From Prochlorococcus sp. MIT 1341 (GTDB lineage Bacteria; Cyanobacteriota; Cyanobacteriia; PCC-6307; Cyanobiaceae), in NCBI RefSeq assembly GCF_034092415.1, contig NZ_CP139304.1:721001-785000 (forward strand): 64,000 nt of DNA, in the 5' to 3' direction. The notes beneath the pieces were generated by a model. That model had not been told where the DNA came from. It did not search any database and was given only the letters and a program-made list of their open reading frames with translations. The position numbers and the translations under genes were made by a program. Shown here one piece after another: positions 8,562 to 16,167 of this stretch; the first letter of the stretch is position 1; every line of letters starts with the position of its first letter.

Positions 8562-10034
8562 ATGTCGGATCGCTTAGAGCAATCAAGCCACAGAAGGCTT
8601 TCAATCAATAGATCAATTTTAAAAACTTCTCTTTTAGCAGGAGCGGTTTTTTTATCTGGAACGGCTCAAGGAGTACAAGCGAAGGAGAAATCAATAGTTG
8701 CAATAGAGCCGCTGGTATGTGACTTGGTCAAAGCAATTGCTCCACCTTCAAAGCAAGTTAAGTGTTTGATTAGCAGAAAAGTAGACGTCCATGATGTCAA
8801 ATTTTCTCCTAGACAGGCTCAAGCCTTAAAGAATGCAAGTCAAGTTTTTACTCTTGGTCAAGAAATGACTCCTGCAATGAAAAAATGGCGAAATAATCCC
8901 ATAACGACTGTTGTCGGTGTAAGTGCAATAAAGATTGATGACCATGACGATCATGATGATCACTCATCTGCGAAGCATGACGATCATGATGACCACGGCA
9001 AAGGTCATGGAGAAGAAGCTTTTGAATGGGCTGGTGTCTTTGAACTTTCACCAGGAACCTACACATGGTCTTTTGCAAAAGTCGATGGAGACTATGCCGA
9101 TCCTGCTATGAAAATGGTCATTCTCAAGTCTGGTGACATTGAAGCATCAGAAGAACTTGCTGAAGAATTATTAGAATCTAAAAATTCAGAATTTAAACGT
9201 AATAATGATCAACTTGTTGCACAGGAAAAAGCATATATTCTCACATTTAATGAGAGGAAAGAAAGCACAACATTCAATGTAGAAATTAAAAAAGCTGGTA
9301 AATATGTATTCTTTACTGAGCATATGCCCTTTGAGTTTGAAGCCAATGAACATTTCTTTAAAGATATTTCAGGTGATGATGTTGAACCGATAGCCCAAGT
9401 CCCAGACGAAGGCGGTGATCATCATCACCATGACCATGGAGGAGCAGATCCTCATATCTGGCATGATCCTCATAACATTATCAAGATGGGAAATATTATT
9501 TCTAGAAGCATCAAGAAGAACATTTCATTTTTTGATAGAGAAAATAGAAAAATTACAAGTGAAAGATCTAAATCTGTTAATTCTATTTTAGAAGATTTAG
9601 ATCAATGGACTCAAAGACAAGTAGCTACAATACCTTCTAATCAAAGGACGATAGTTTCTAAGCACAAAGCTATGGAATACTACGGAGATGCTTTTGGTTT
9701 GAAAACTATTAGCTTATTGGATTTTCTTGGTCATTCATCGAGCCTTAGGCCTCAGACCATTACCAGAGTATTAGGGGAGCTAAAAGAACAACGTGTGAAA
9801 GTCTTATTTGCGGAGCAAAAACCTCCTTCAAAATTATTAAAAAACTTGAGTCGACAGACTTCCACCCCTATAGCAAAACAGCAAATTTATGTTGATGGTT
9901 TAATGCCTAATGGGAATGCTATTTCTGTCGCTGTTCATAACACTTGTACAATCGTCAATTCTTTGGGTGGTTCATGCAATAAGAGGGCAGGAAACCAACT
10001 TGAAAATAGATGGGATTTGTTAACCAAGCGTTGA
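8562..10034 (+). CDS. znuA: zinc ABC transporter substrate-binding protein with inserted domain
   Basis: A periplasmic metal-binding protein of the ZnuA/TroA family. The ATG at 8562 is chosen because the earlier in-frame ATG (8520) lies on the Zur-like box. A hydrophobic signal segment (TSLLAGAVFLSGTAQG) follows a basic stretch. Metal ligands are seen in DVHDVKFSP, in DPHIWHDPHN and in KHKAMEYYGDAFG. At about 490 residues it is much longer than usual: a His/Asp-rich linker, an extra domain of roughly 115 residues (numbered from 8520: 168-283) and a second His-rich loop interrupt the N-terminal lobe. The extra domain is homologous to one in the CobW protein at 10412. Confidence 0.9.
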   Translation: MSDRLEQSSHRRLSINRSILKTSLLAGAVFLSGTAQGVQAKEKSIVAIEPLVCDLVKAIAPPSKQVKCLISRKVDVHDVKFSPRQAQALKNASQVFTLGQEMTPAMKKWRNNPITTVVGVSAIKIDDHDDHDDHSSAKHDDHDDHGKGHGEEAFEWAGVFELSPGTYTWSFAKVDGDYADPAMKMVILKSGDIEASEELAEELLESKNSEFKRNNDQLVAQEKAYILTFNERKESTTFNVEIKKAGKYVFFTEHMPFEFEANEHFFKDISGDDVEPIAQVPDEGGDHHHHDHGGADPHIWHDPHNIIKMGNIISRSIKKNISFFDRENRKITSERSKSVNSILEDLDQWTQRQVATIPSNQRTIVSKHKAMEYYGDAFGLKTISLLDFLGHSSSLRPQTITRVLGELKEQRVKVLFAEQKPPSKLLKNLSRQTSTPIAKQQIYVDGLMPNGNAISVAVHNTCTIVNSLGGSCNKRAGNQLENRWDLLTKR

Positions 10035-10083
10035 CCTTTAATACTAAACTCTAACCTTTAATCAACGTTAAATGGAGTGATCA

Positions 10084-10410
10084 ATGAACATCAAGAAAGG
10101 GTTCCATGCCTATAAAAAATACTGGGAAGATCAAGCAAGTTTCATGGATAAATCTCCATGGAATATGGAGAAGATCTTAAAACTAACTATCTCAAATAAT
10201 TTTAATAAAAATATTGAAGAACTTGAATTTTCAAATCACTCTATTTCAAGAGAAGAGGGGCAATTAACTTTACTGCTAAATGTTCCTTACAACTACTTTG
10301 AGCTTGATGGTTTTGAATTAAAGGCTATTGAACTCCTTGGTATCGATAAAAATTGGTTAATAGATATGAAGTTAGAAAACTCTAATTGTACTCATCAATC
10401 AACAAAGTAA
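10084..10410 (+). CDS. hypothetical protein in the zinc operon
   Basis: A 108-residue soluble protein of no family I recognise. The N-terminus is basic and aromatic (KKGFHAYKKYWEDQ), and the middle looks alpha/beta with no His-rich or Cys pairs. It lies 49 bp after the ZnuA-like gene and one base before cobW, so it is probably co-transcribed with both. An AGTGGAGTG-like ribosome-binding region precedes the ATG. Its base composition is clearly AT-richer than the following cobW. A role in zinc handling is suggested only by position. Confidence 0.75.
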   Translation: MNIKKGFHAYKKYWEDQASFMDKSPWNMEKILKLTISNNFNKNIEELEFSNHSISREEGQLTLLLNVPYNYFELDGFELKAIELLGIDKNWLIDMKLENSNCTHQSTK

Positions 10411-10411
10411 A

Positions 10412-11794
10412 ATGACTAACAAACAAAAAGTACCCGTAACTATCCTTACAGGATTCCTTGGTTCTGGGAAGACGACTCTTCTTAACAAAATTCTGAGCGA
10501 AGAACACGGTAAACGAATCGCTGTCATTGAAAATGAATATGGGGAAGTTGGAATTGATCAGGGACTGGTTATCAATGCTGATGAAGAGGTTTTTGAGATG
10601 TCCAACGGATGCATCTGCTGCACCGTTCGAGGTGATCTAATTCGCGTACTTGGCAACCTTATGAAGAGACGCGATAAGTTCGACTATGTATTGGTTGAGA
10701 CCACGGGGCTTGCCGACCCCGGTCCTGTTGCTCAAACATTCTTCATGGACGATGAAATTCGTTCAGAATTTTCACTCGATGGGATCGTTACGCTTGTTGA
10801 TGCAGCTCATATTGATCAGCAACTGGGACGCAGTGATGAGAGTTCCGAGCAGGTTGCATTTGCCGACGTACTGGTTCTGAACAAAACTGATCTCGTTTCT
10901 GATGAGTCACTCGATACTCTTGAAGCACGATTACGTGATATGAACCGTATGGCGCGTGTCGTACGTAGTAAGCAAGCGGATGTCTCTGTTGAAACTGTTC
11001 TAAACCTCGGTGCTTTTGACCTTGACCAAGTTTTGGAGCGCCGCCCAAGCTTCTTAGAACCAGAGTATCCATTTGAGTGGACGGGTGTTTTTCAACTTGA
11101 GCCTGGTCGTTACGAAGTTAGTCTCGAAGAGGGGCCTGACCCGATGATGTCTCTGGTCGTTGTAGCTGACCAAGGCACAGACGAAGAATCTCTCAATGAA
11201 GGTGCAGAATCATGTGTGCGACTTTACGCTGAACCTGCTGAACTCCTACATCCAGGTGACAAAATCCCACTGAACAAGCATGTGAACCTTCAGCTGCAGT
11301 CAGAGGGGAGTAAATCGTTCTCGCTTGAAGTTGAGAAATCTGGGCATCTTGGTTTATTCACTCAGCACACGGCCGAGGAATTCGATATCAAAGTGAGGAG
11401 AATGGATACTTCAGGTTCTGAGTTAGGAAGTAATCAACAGAATGACCTTTTAATTCCTCCTATAGCAGAGCGAACTTGGGTAGCTCAACACGAACACGAT
11501 GATGAAGTGGGTTCAATTGCTATTGAGCGGAATGGCAATGTCGATCCTGAAAAGCTCAACGCTTGGCTGAGCCGACTTCTCGCAGAGAAAGGTGTGGACA
11601 TCTTTCGCATGAAGGGTTTCATCAGCTTTGCCGACGAGCCGCGGCGAATAGTTTTTCAAGGTGTACATATGCTCTTTACCTCACAGCCTGATAGGGAGTG
11701 GGGTAGTGAACCTCGCCGAAATCAACTCGTGTTCATCGGTCGGAACCTTGATGAAGAAGCCTTGCAAAGTGGGTTCGACAAATGCCTGACATAA
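10412..11794 (+). CDS. CobW/COG0523 family GTPase (putative zinc metallochaperone)
   Basis: A 460-residue P-loop GTPase. Walker A is GFLGSGKTT (14-22), the metal-binding CxCC motif is SNGCICCTV (67-70), Walker B is VETTGLADP, and the guanine motif is NKTD (157-160). After the G domain comes an inserted segment (about 221-328, FEWTGVFQLEPGRY to FTQHTAEEFD) homologous to the extra domain of the neighbouring ZnuA. The CobW C-terminal domain follows, with a short HEHDDE metal-like motif. Such proteins move zinc to client enzymes at GTP cost. It overlaps the WD40 gene by 13 bp. GC is noticeably higher than in the flanks. Confidence 0.92.
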   Translation: MTNKQKVPVTILTGFLGSGKTTLLNKILSEEHGKRIAVIENEYGEVGIDQGLVINADEEVFEMSNGCICCTVRGDLIRVLGNLMKRRDKFDYVLVETTGLADPGPVAQTFFMDDEIRSEFSLDGIVTLVDAAHIDQQLGRSDESSEQVAFADVLVLNKTDLVSDESLDTLEARLRDMNRMARVVRSKQADVSVETVLNLGAFDLDQVLERRPSFLEPEYPFEWTGVFQLEPGRYEVSLEEGPDPMMSLVVVADQGTDEESLNEGAESCVRLYAEPAELLHPGDKIPLNKHVNLQLQSEGSKSFSLEVEKSGHLGLFTQHTAEEFDIKVRRMDTSGSELGSNQQNDLLIPPIAERTWVAQHEHDDEVGSIAIERNGNVDPEKLNAWLSRLLAEKGVDIFRMKGFISFADEPRRIVFQGVHMLFTSQPDREWGSEPRRNQLVFIGRNLDEEALQSGFDKCLT

Positions 11795-12861
11795 GAGAAC
11801 TCGGCCCTCAGGGTCGGGGTATGCTTCACGAGGGGTGGAGTACTGAAGTCGCCGATTATGTCATTGTTTGTGGATGGGCACTAGAAGGTAATGCTTTTTT
11901 AGTGGGTGATGCTGCAGGAGGCCTTTATGCCTTTGAAGGCAAGTCTGGAACCACCCTTTGGCATCGAAAGGAAGTCCATGAAGGTAGCTTACTTGCGATG
12001 TCCATTCATCCAGATGGAGATATTTTTGCTACTGCAGGTCAGGATGGACGTGTTCTGATTTGGAAGAGTAAAGAAGGTGAGTCAAATAAGGCATTGGAAC
12101 TCGGTAAAGGATGGGTCGAACATCTCCAATGGTCACCAGATGGACAATTCTTAGCCGTAGTCTTCTCGCAGTACGTCTATGTTTTTGGTGCTGATGGAGA
12201 AGAACATTGGCGCTCAGATAAACATCCTAGTACTGTCAGCGCGGTTGCTTGGTCAAAGTCGAATGAATTAGCAACTGCATGCTACGGCCGAGTCACTTTT
12301 TATGATGTAATTCGTGCCCAGGTCAATCAGAAGCTGGAATGGCAAGGCTCACTCGTGTCGATGGTGCTTAGCCCTGATGGCGACATTGTGGCTTGCGGTA
12401 GTCAAGACAATTCTGTTCATTTCTGGAGACGTTCAACTGCGCAAGATGCTGAGATGACTGGGTATCCAGGCAAGCCAAGTCAACTAGCATTTGATCAAAC
12501 CGGCATGGTTCTTGCCACTGGAGGAGGTGAACGAATAACAGTTTGGAGTTTTCAAGGCAATGGTCCTGAAGGAACGGTACCAGGAGAGTTAGACCTTCAC
12601 ATTGGAGCGATTTCCAGCCTCGCTTTCTCCAATCGTGGGTCACTATTAGCCTCTGGATCAAGGGATGGTTCGGTTTTTGTTTGGCTTCTCCAGAAGAATG
12701 GTCATGGTGAGCCACTTGGCGGTGCATTCGTAGGAGGCCGTGTCGAAGCAATTGCCTGGCGACCTGATGACTGTGCTCTAGCAGCCGTTAATGCAAACGG
12801 AGGAATTAATGTTTGGGATTTTAAAAATCGCATAAAAACATCTCCTAAAGGATTTTCATAA
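11782..12861 (+). CDS. WD40 repeat beta-propeller protein
   Basis: A 359-residue protein with about seven WD40-type blades. Clear repeat endings include GQDGRVLIWK, GSQDNSVHFWR, GGGERITVWSF and GSRDGSVFVWLL, and the last ends NGGINVWDF. There is no signal peptide, so it should be a cytoplasmic scaffold. Its start overlaps the cobW end by 13 bp, so the two are translationally coupled and probably work together, perhaps as client or partner of the metallochaperone. Base composition matches cobW and is richer in GC than the neighbours. Confidence 0.88.
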   Translation: MPDIRELGPQGRGMLHEGWSTEVADYVIVCGWALEGNAFLVGDAAGGLYAFEGKSGTTLWHRKEVHEGSLLAMSIHPDGDIFATAGQDGRVLIWKSKEGESNKALELGKGWVEHLQWSPDGQFLAVVFSQYVYVFGADGEEHWRSDKHPSTVSAVAWSKSNELATACYGRVTFYDVIRAQVNQKLEWQGSLVSMVLSPDGDIVACGSQDNSVHFWRRSTAQDAEMTGYPGKPSQLAFDQTGMVLATGGGERITVWSFQGNGPEGTVPGELDLHIGAISSLAFSNRGSLLASGSRDGSVFVWLLQKNGHGEPLGGAFVGGRVEAIAWRPDDCALAAVNANGGINVWDFKNRIKTSPKGFS

Positions 12862-12945
12862 ATCGAATACAGCTGCGAAATCGTCCTCCTACTCCAACTT
12901 TCCTCCAACCCGGAAATCAGTCGAAAACTCTTGCTATCACTCAGG

Positions 12946-12972
12946 GTTGAGTACTACTCACGTAAGGTTTAA
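12946..12972 (+). pseudogene. relic of the rpsD 3' end
   Basis: The last nine codons of rpsD reappear here: GTT GAG TAC TAC TCA then CGT AAG GTT TAA, encoding VEYYSRKV and a stop. Compared with the real gene end (6790-6816) only synonymous third-position or stop-codon changes are seen. No similarity to rpsD continues upstream. A second short match (20 of 21 bp) links 12890-12910 with 6860-6880 in the rpsD trailer. It looks like a recombination scar left when the zinc module was inserted or replaced. Confidence 0.8.
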
Positions 12973-12975
12973 CAT

Positions 12976-13014
12976 AGCCAAGACCCTTCTTTTAGAAGGG
13001 CTTAGCTACTTTTT
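12976..13014 (+). terminator. hairpin terminator after the rpsD relic
   Basis: CCCTTCT (12984-12990) pairs with AGAAGGG (12994-13000), and the stem extends with AAG/CTT and AGC/GCT around bulges, then ACTTTTT. It is placed directly after the rpsD relic as if it were the old rpsD terminator. Confidence 0.6.
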
Positions 13015-13023
13015 AAAAGGCTC

Positions 13024-13052
13024 AAGCCTCCTTTCTTTAAGGAGGCTTTTTT
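13024..13052 (+). terminator. rho-independent terminator of the zinc/cobW operon
   Basis: AAGCCTCCTT pairs perfectly with AAGGAGGCTT (10 bp, 5-nt loop) and runs into a T-tract. It is the second of two consecutive hairpins behind the WD40 gene. Confidence 0.85.
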
Positions 13053-13140
13053 AGTTTAGGTCCAAAAAGATTTATCGCTTTAATCTAAATAAAGGTTGTA
13101 TTCCTATCAAAACTAACCAAACACTCGTTAATATATATTT

Positions 13141-14016
13141 TCAGAAATTACGTTCTTCAGGGATTGCTACAACCATCGAATAATAAAAAGAATCCAGACC
13201 CTTTAATTCCTTTAATTCATAATATTTACTAAAAACACGAATAGCCCTTAAAAAAAATCTTTTAAGTACAGGCATTGTTTGTTGCTCAGTTGTCGTCTCG
13301 ACATAAAAGGAGTAATCGTTTGATTCAAGGTACTCATATAAATAATCATCATTAACTGTAGAAGTTGGCCTCCTGTCAGTTTCAAAGAGAACAATAGGTC
13401 GATATTTCTCGATTGTTTTAGTTGCTCCCCGAATCACATCAGCCTCCATACCCTCAACATCAATTTTTATCAGAGATACCTTTGATTCAGCAGGCAAATC
13501 AGCTGAATCAAGAACATCATCTAACTTCTCGACCTGGACTTTTGTCGTTCCTGAATCTTCAGATAAACTAGCTCCACCTGGGTTAAACCTATTAAAAGAG
13601 ATAAAAGCCTCAGATTGCTTTGCTCCTAGGGCAATAGGAAAAATCTGATAATCTTTTTCTTGACAAAATTTTAGGTTGTGCTCTAGCAATGAGACCAAGA
13701 TTGGCTGAGGCTCAAAGGCAATTATAGTATTAAAATACTTGCTTAAGAAAATACTATGATTACCAATATTTGCTCCTATATCTATCATTAGATCTAAATC
13801 ATCGAATTGTTTGAGCATACTTTCGACTAAACCAAGTTCTTTGACCTCATAGACACCTGAACTCATTATTACTATGGACAGATATGTGTTTGATATACAT
13901 GCCAATGGAACAGGTGCATTTCTAGTAGAATTATTTTGTATATAACCAAGCACTGATTCAGAAAGAAAGGACATTACCCTCAATTTGAAGGGATGCTTAC
14001 GAGCGCAAACTTTCAT
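13141..14016 (-). CDS. FkbM family methyltransferase
   Basis: A 291-residue SAM-dependent methyltransferase. The SAM-binding motif is DIGANIGNHS (79-88), with AFEPQP as the acidic motif II and IKIDVEGMEADVIRGA (about 183-198) as the FkbM hallmark. FkbM enzymes O-methylate sugars or secondary metabolites and often lie in surface-polysaccharide regions. The gene is isolated, low in GC, and faces the zinc module across the terminators. The first ATG is used, although the true start could be an internal Met. The substrate is unknown. Confidence 0.85.
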   Translation of the reverse strand: MKVCARKHPFKLRVMSFLSESVLGYIQNNSTRNAPVPLACISNTYLSIVIMSSGVYEVKELGLVESMLKQFDDLDLMIDIGANIGNHSIFLSKYFNTIIAFEPQPILVSLLEHNLKFCQEKDYQIFPIALGAKQSEAFISFNRFNPGGASLSEDSGTTKVQVEKLDDVLDSADLPAESKVSLIKIDVEGMEADVIRGATKTIEKYRPIVLFETDRRPTSTVNDDYLYEYLESNDYSFYVETTTEQQTMPVLKRFFLRAIRVFSKYYELKELKGLDSFYYSMVVAIPEERNF

Positions 14017-14147
14017 GAACCAGAAACATACTAATTAAGAATATTTTAACAGCCAAAACAATCAATATTCTGGTGTGCATAGCTTCCTATAGAGGGTCTT
14101 TGCTTAAGCCAGTGGCAATTATCAATGCTTAGGGCTTTAATAAGCAA

Positions 14148-14330
14148 ATGGACCCATTTGACCCAGCGATTCAAAACATAGCAGTAGCTGGCTGGAAGCC
14201 TTTGCTAACACTGGTTATTTTTACTGCAGTTGGGTCTTTCTTCTTTGGAGCTCTTTTTACTGCAGTTAAAAGAGGAGTGAAAGAAGAAGGATGGTTTAAA
14301 TTCACAAAGAAGAAAGACCTTAAAGACTAA
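14148..14330 (+). CDS. small single-span membrane protein (family shared with 26245-26412)
   Basis: A 60-residue protein with one membrane segment (LLTLVIFTAVGSFFFGAL) between a short acidic N-terminus (MDPFDPA) and a basic tail (KRGVKEEGWFKFTKKK). The pattern MDxxDP, G(S/A)FFxGAL and RGxKExGWFK is repeated in the 55-residue protein at 26245-26412, so the two are paralogues. The orientation should be N-out with the basic tail inside. The function is unknown. Confidence 0.75.
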   Translation: MDPFDPAIQNIAVAGWKPLLTLVIFTAVGSFFFGALFTAVKRGVKEEGWFKFTKKKDLKD

Positions 14331-14350
14331 TAGCTATTGATTGGCAGGAA

Positions 14351-14485
14351 TTGGATGGCGTTGAATGGAGGGAAGAATTCAAACAACTTAAAGGAACAAT
14401 TTCTGTAAAAGATTTAAAGCTCCTTAACAAAGGGGTAAAAACTATGTTGGATGCATGGAGGGTTGGTTCTCTCCACGAGGCATAA
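14351..14485 (+). CDS. possible small protein, 44 residues
   Basis: An open frame with a TTG start encodes a soluble, well-balanced peptide (DGVEWREEFKQL, then KLLNKGVKTMLDAWRVG). It follows the small membrane gene after 20 bp. The frame is open further back to 14324 but has no standard start there. The composition looks protein-like rather than random, yet the length is short and no family is recognised. The opposite-strand frame covering the same DNA looks non-coding. Confidence 0.35.
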   Translation: MDGVEWREEFKQLKGTISVKDLKLLNKGVKTMLDAWRVGSLHEA

Positions 14486-14690
14486 AAAAGATTAAAAAGA
14501 TGATCCCCCGGGGTTGAGATAAAAAACAACATGCCACAAATCAGTAAAAATTTTTTGTACGTAATATTTCTCTGAGCCTCTTTATATGGGAGAGGGGACT
14601 ACTCAATCAAGCGTACTATTTACAACATTCAGAGAATAAATTGGGACACAGAACATCGCTCGTCCTTTGGAAAGCTTAGCCAAAGAAATG

Positions 14691-14858
14691 TTATTTCCAT
14701 TTCCCAACAATGAATTTCAGGAAATCATCTACATCTTCATCAGGACAGCCTGAGCCTTCTTGCAGAGCTTGGCAAGCTCCTTTTATCTTGTCAAAAGACT
14801 CTTGAACCAACTCATTAGAAGAAATGGCCTGAAAATACTGATCATCAGAGAATGGCAT
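14691..14858 (-). CDS. small acidic protein, 55 residues
   Basis: An ATG-started frame encodes a soluble acidic protein: MPFSDDQYFQAISSNELVQE, then a KIKGACQALQEG helix, CPDEDVDDF and FIVGKWK at the end. It has the look of a conserved cyanobacterial small protein: helical, two cysteines, no membrane segment. It is isolated between other short genes in the stretch before flavodoxin. The function is unknown. Confidence 0.65.
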   Translation of the reverse strand: MPFSDDQYFQAISSNELVQESFDKIKGACQALQEGSGCPDEDVDDFLKFIVGKWK

Positions 14859-15035
14859 TTATTGAAAAGTTTTCATCAAAACCAACCTAGAATAGCTTCC
14901 TATGGCAACTTTCATTTTGTAATCACTAATTTTTAACCCTACTTAGCTCTAGGCATAATTTAAAATGAGTTCGCTGGACCATTAGAAACAAGGGCTCCTC
15001 AAGACCCACTAGAGGCTAAACAAACTAATACTTTT

Positions 15036-15560
15036 TCAAGTCAGTCCTGGTATCTCTTTTTTCAAGGCCTCTGCCCACCTAATTAAGCGATCATCGGTTA
15101 GATCTGACTCTCCATCTTCATCTAATGGAAGACCACAGAAAAGTTCACCTATAGCACTTTTGGAATCATCAAAAGTATAATCACTTGTTCTCACATAGCC
15201 AACCATAGTCGCTCCAGCCTTCTTAAAAAAAGAATGCAATTCTTCCATAGCATCACAAAAGTTCTCTGTATAAGTAGATGAATCTCCTAATCCAAATATT
15301 GCTACCCTCTTTCCATGCAGATTTAACCCACCAATCTCTTCAAGCATTGCATCCCAAGCAGTTCCAGACCTTTCATAGTCGGCTCCTGTATTCCAAGTTG
15401 GTATTCCACAAATGATGGCATCTAAATTGTTAAATTCATTAAGATCTGAAAGATCCGCCAGATCCTTTGGAGAGTTACAATTACTCAGGAGTCCATGAAG
15501 CCTTTCTGCTATATCCTCAGTTTTACCAGTCGTTGTAGCAAAGTAAATTCCTATAGTCAT
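15036..15560 (-). CDS. isiB: flavodoxin (long-chain)
   Basis: An FMN-binding electron carrier of 174 residues that replaces ferredoxin under iron shortage. The FMN phosphate loop is FATTTGKTEDIA right at the N-terminus, the aromatic FMN-flanking region is PTWNTGADYERSG, and the third loop is GLGDSSTYTENFCDA; the inserted long-chain segment is present. The ATG at 15560 gives the usual MTIGIYF start; five extra upstream codons are unlikely. It is divergent from the Pcb antenna gene, a pairing expected of an iron-stress locus. Confidence 0.95.
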   Translation of the reverse strand: MTIGIYFATTTGKTEDIAERLHGLLSNCNSPKDLADLSDLNEFNNLDAIICGIPTWNTGADYERSGTAWDAMLEEIGGLNLHGKRVAIFGLGDSSTYTENFCDAMEELHSFFKKAGATMVGYVRTSDYTFDDSKSAIGELFCGLPLDEDGESDLTDDRLIRWAEALKKEIPGLT

Positions 15561-15754
15561 TGATTTAAAAATCACTAATTATTTCTAAGCGAAGATACCA
15601 TTACTTGTAAAGCTCTGACATCACTTGGTCTGGTTATATTTGATACATTGTAAGGTTAATTGTTATTAAAGGTTCCGTAAATATGTCGTCTTAGCTTGAA
15701 CAGTTAGCAAATATACCGATCCAAAACAGAAGTCTATTTCTACCAACTTCTTAA

Positions 15755-15883
15755 TCAGGATGGAGGCAGAGCCACCCCCCTTTTAGCCATACTTCGTGCA
15801 CGCATAATAGTTACGACCAAGGGTATGCCAATAAGAAAATGAAAAATAGCTATTAAATATAGCTCAATCTTATCCTGACCCAT
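15755..15883 (-). CDS. small single-span membrane protein between isiB and pcb
   Basis: An ATG-started frame encodes 42 residues: a short polar N-terminus (MGQDKIELY), one membrane segment (LIAIFHFLIGIPLVVTIM) and a basic tail (RARSMAKRG). Its size and build are like a small photosystem-associated subunit, but I cannot match it to a named Psb or Psa protein. It is located in the 600-bp divergent gap between flavodoxin and the antenna gene. It may be co-regulated with them. Confidence 0.5.
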   Translation of the reverse strand: MGQDKIELYLIAIFHFLIGIPLVVTIMRARSMAKRGVALPPS

Positions 15884-16167
15884 GAAATCAATCTCATTAC
15901 TGAGCAAGATCCTAAGAGGCGAGAAAAAGATTTCCTCAACAGATAAATAGTTTGAAAAGAAGGTGTTAAAAAAATCACATTATCATGCTTCATATCTTCC
16001 TATTATCAATTCCTCCAAGTCGCTAAGGATAGAAAACACATGTTCATGTAACTGATGATCTTAAAACTATTTTCATAAGGAACATGCTCAATACGCGATA
16101 TTAAGAGAGCAAAAAATACTGACCATTAATTAATAAGTTGATCAAGTCCTATACATGTGTCTACCTC

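Noticed and set aside
8937..9006. GATCATGAC-type tandem DNA repeat
   Set aside because: It is the His/Asp codon run of the ZnuA metal loop, kept by protein function rather than a mobile or structural repeat.
14320..14532. Minus-strand frame of 70 codons
   Set aside because: The plus-strand frame at 14351-14485 has more protein-like composition, and the minus product resembles reverse reading.
15561..16167. Fur-box candidates between isiB and pcb
   Set aside because: Some ATTATCA-like pieces are present, but no convincing 19-bp Fur palindrome could be read by eye.
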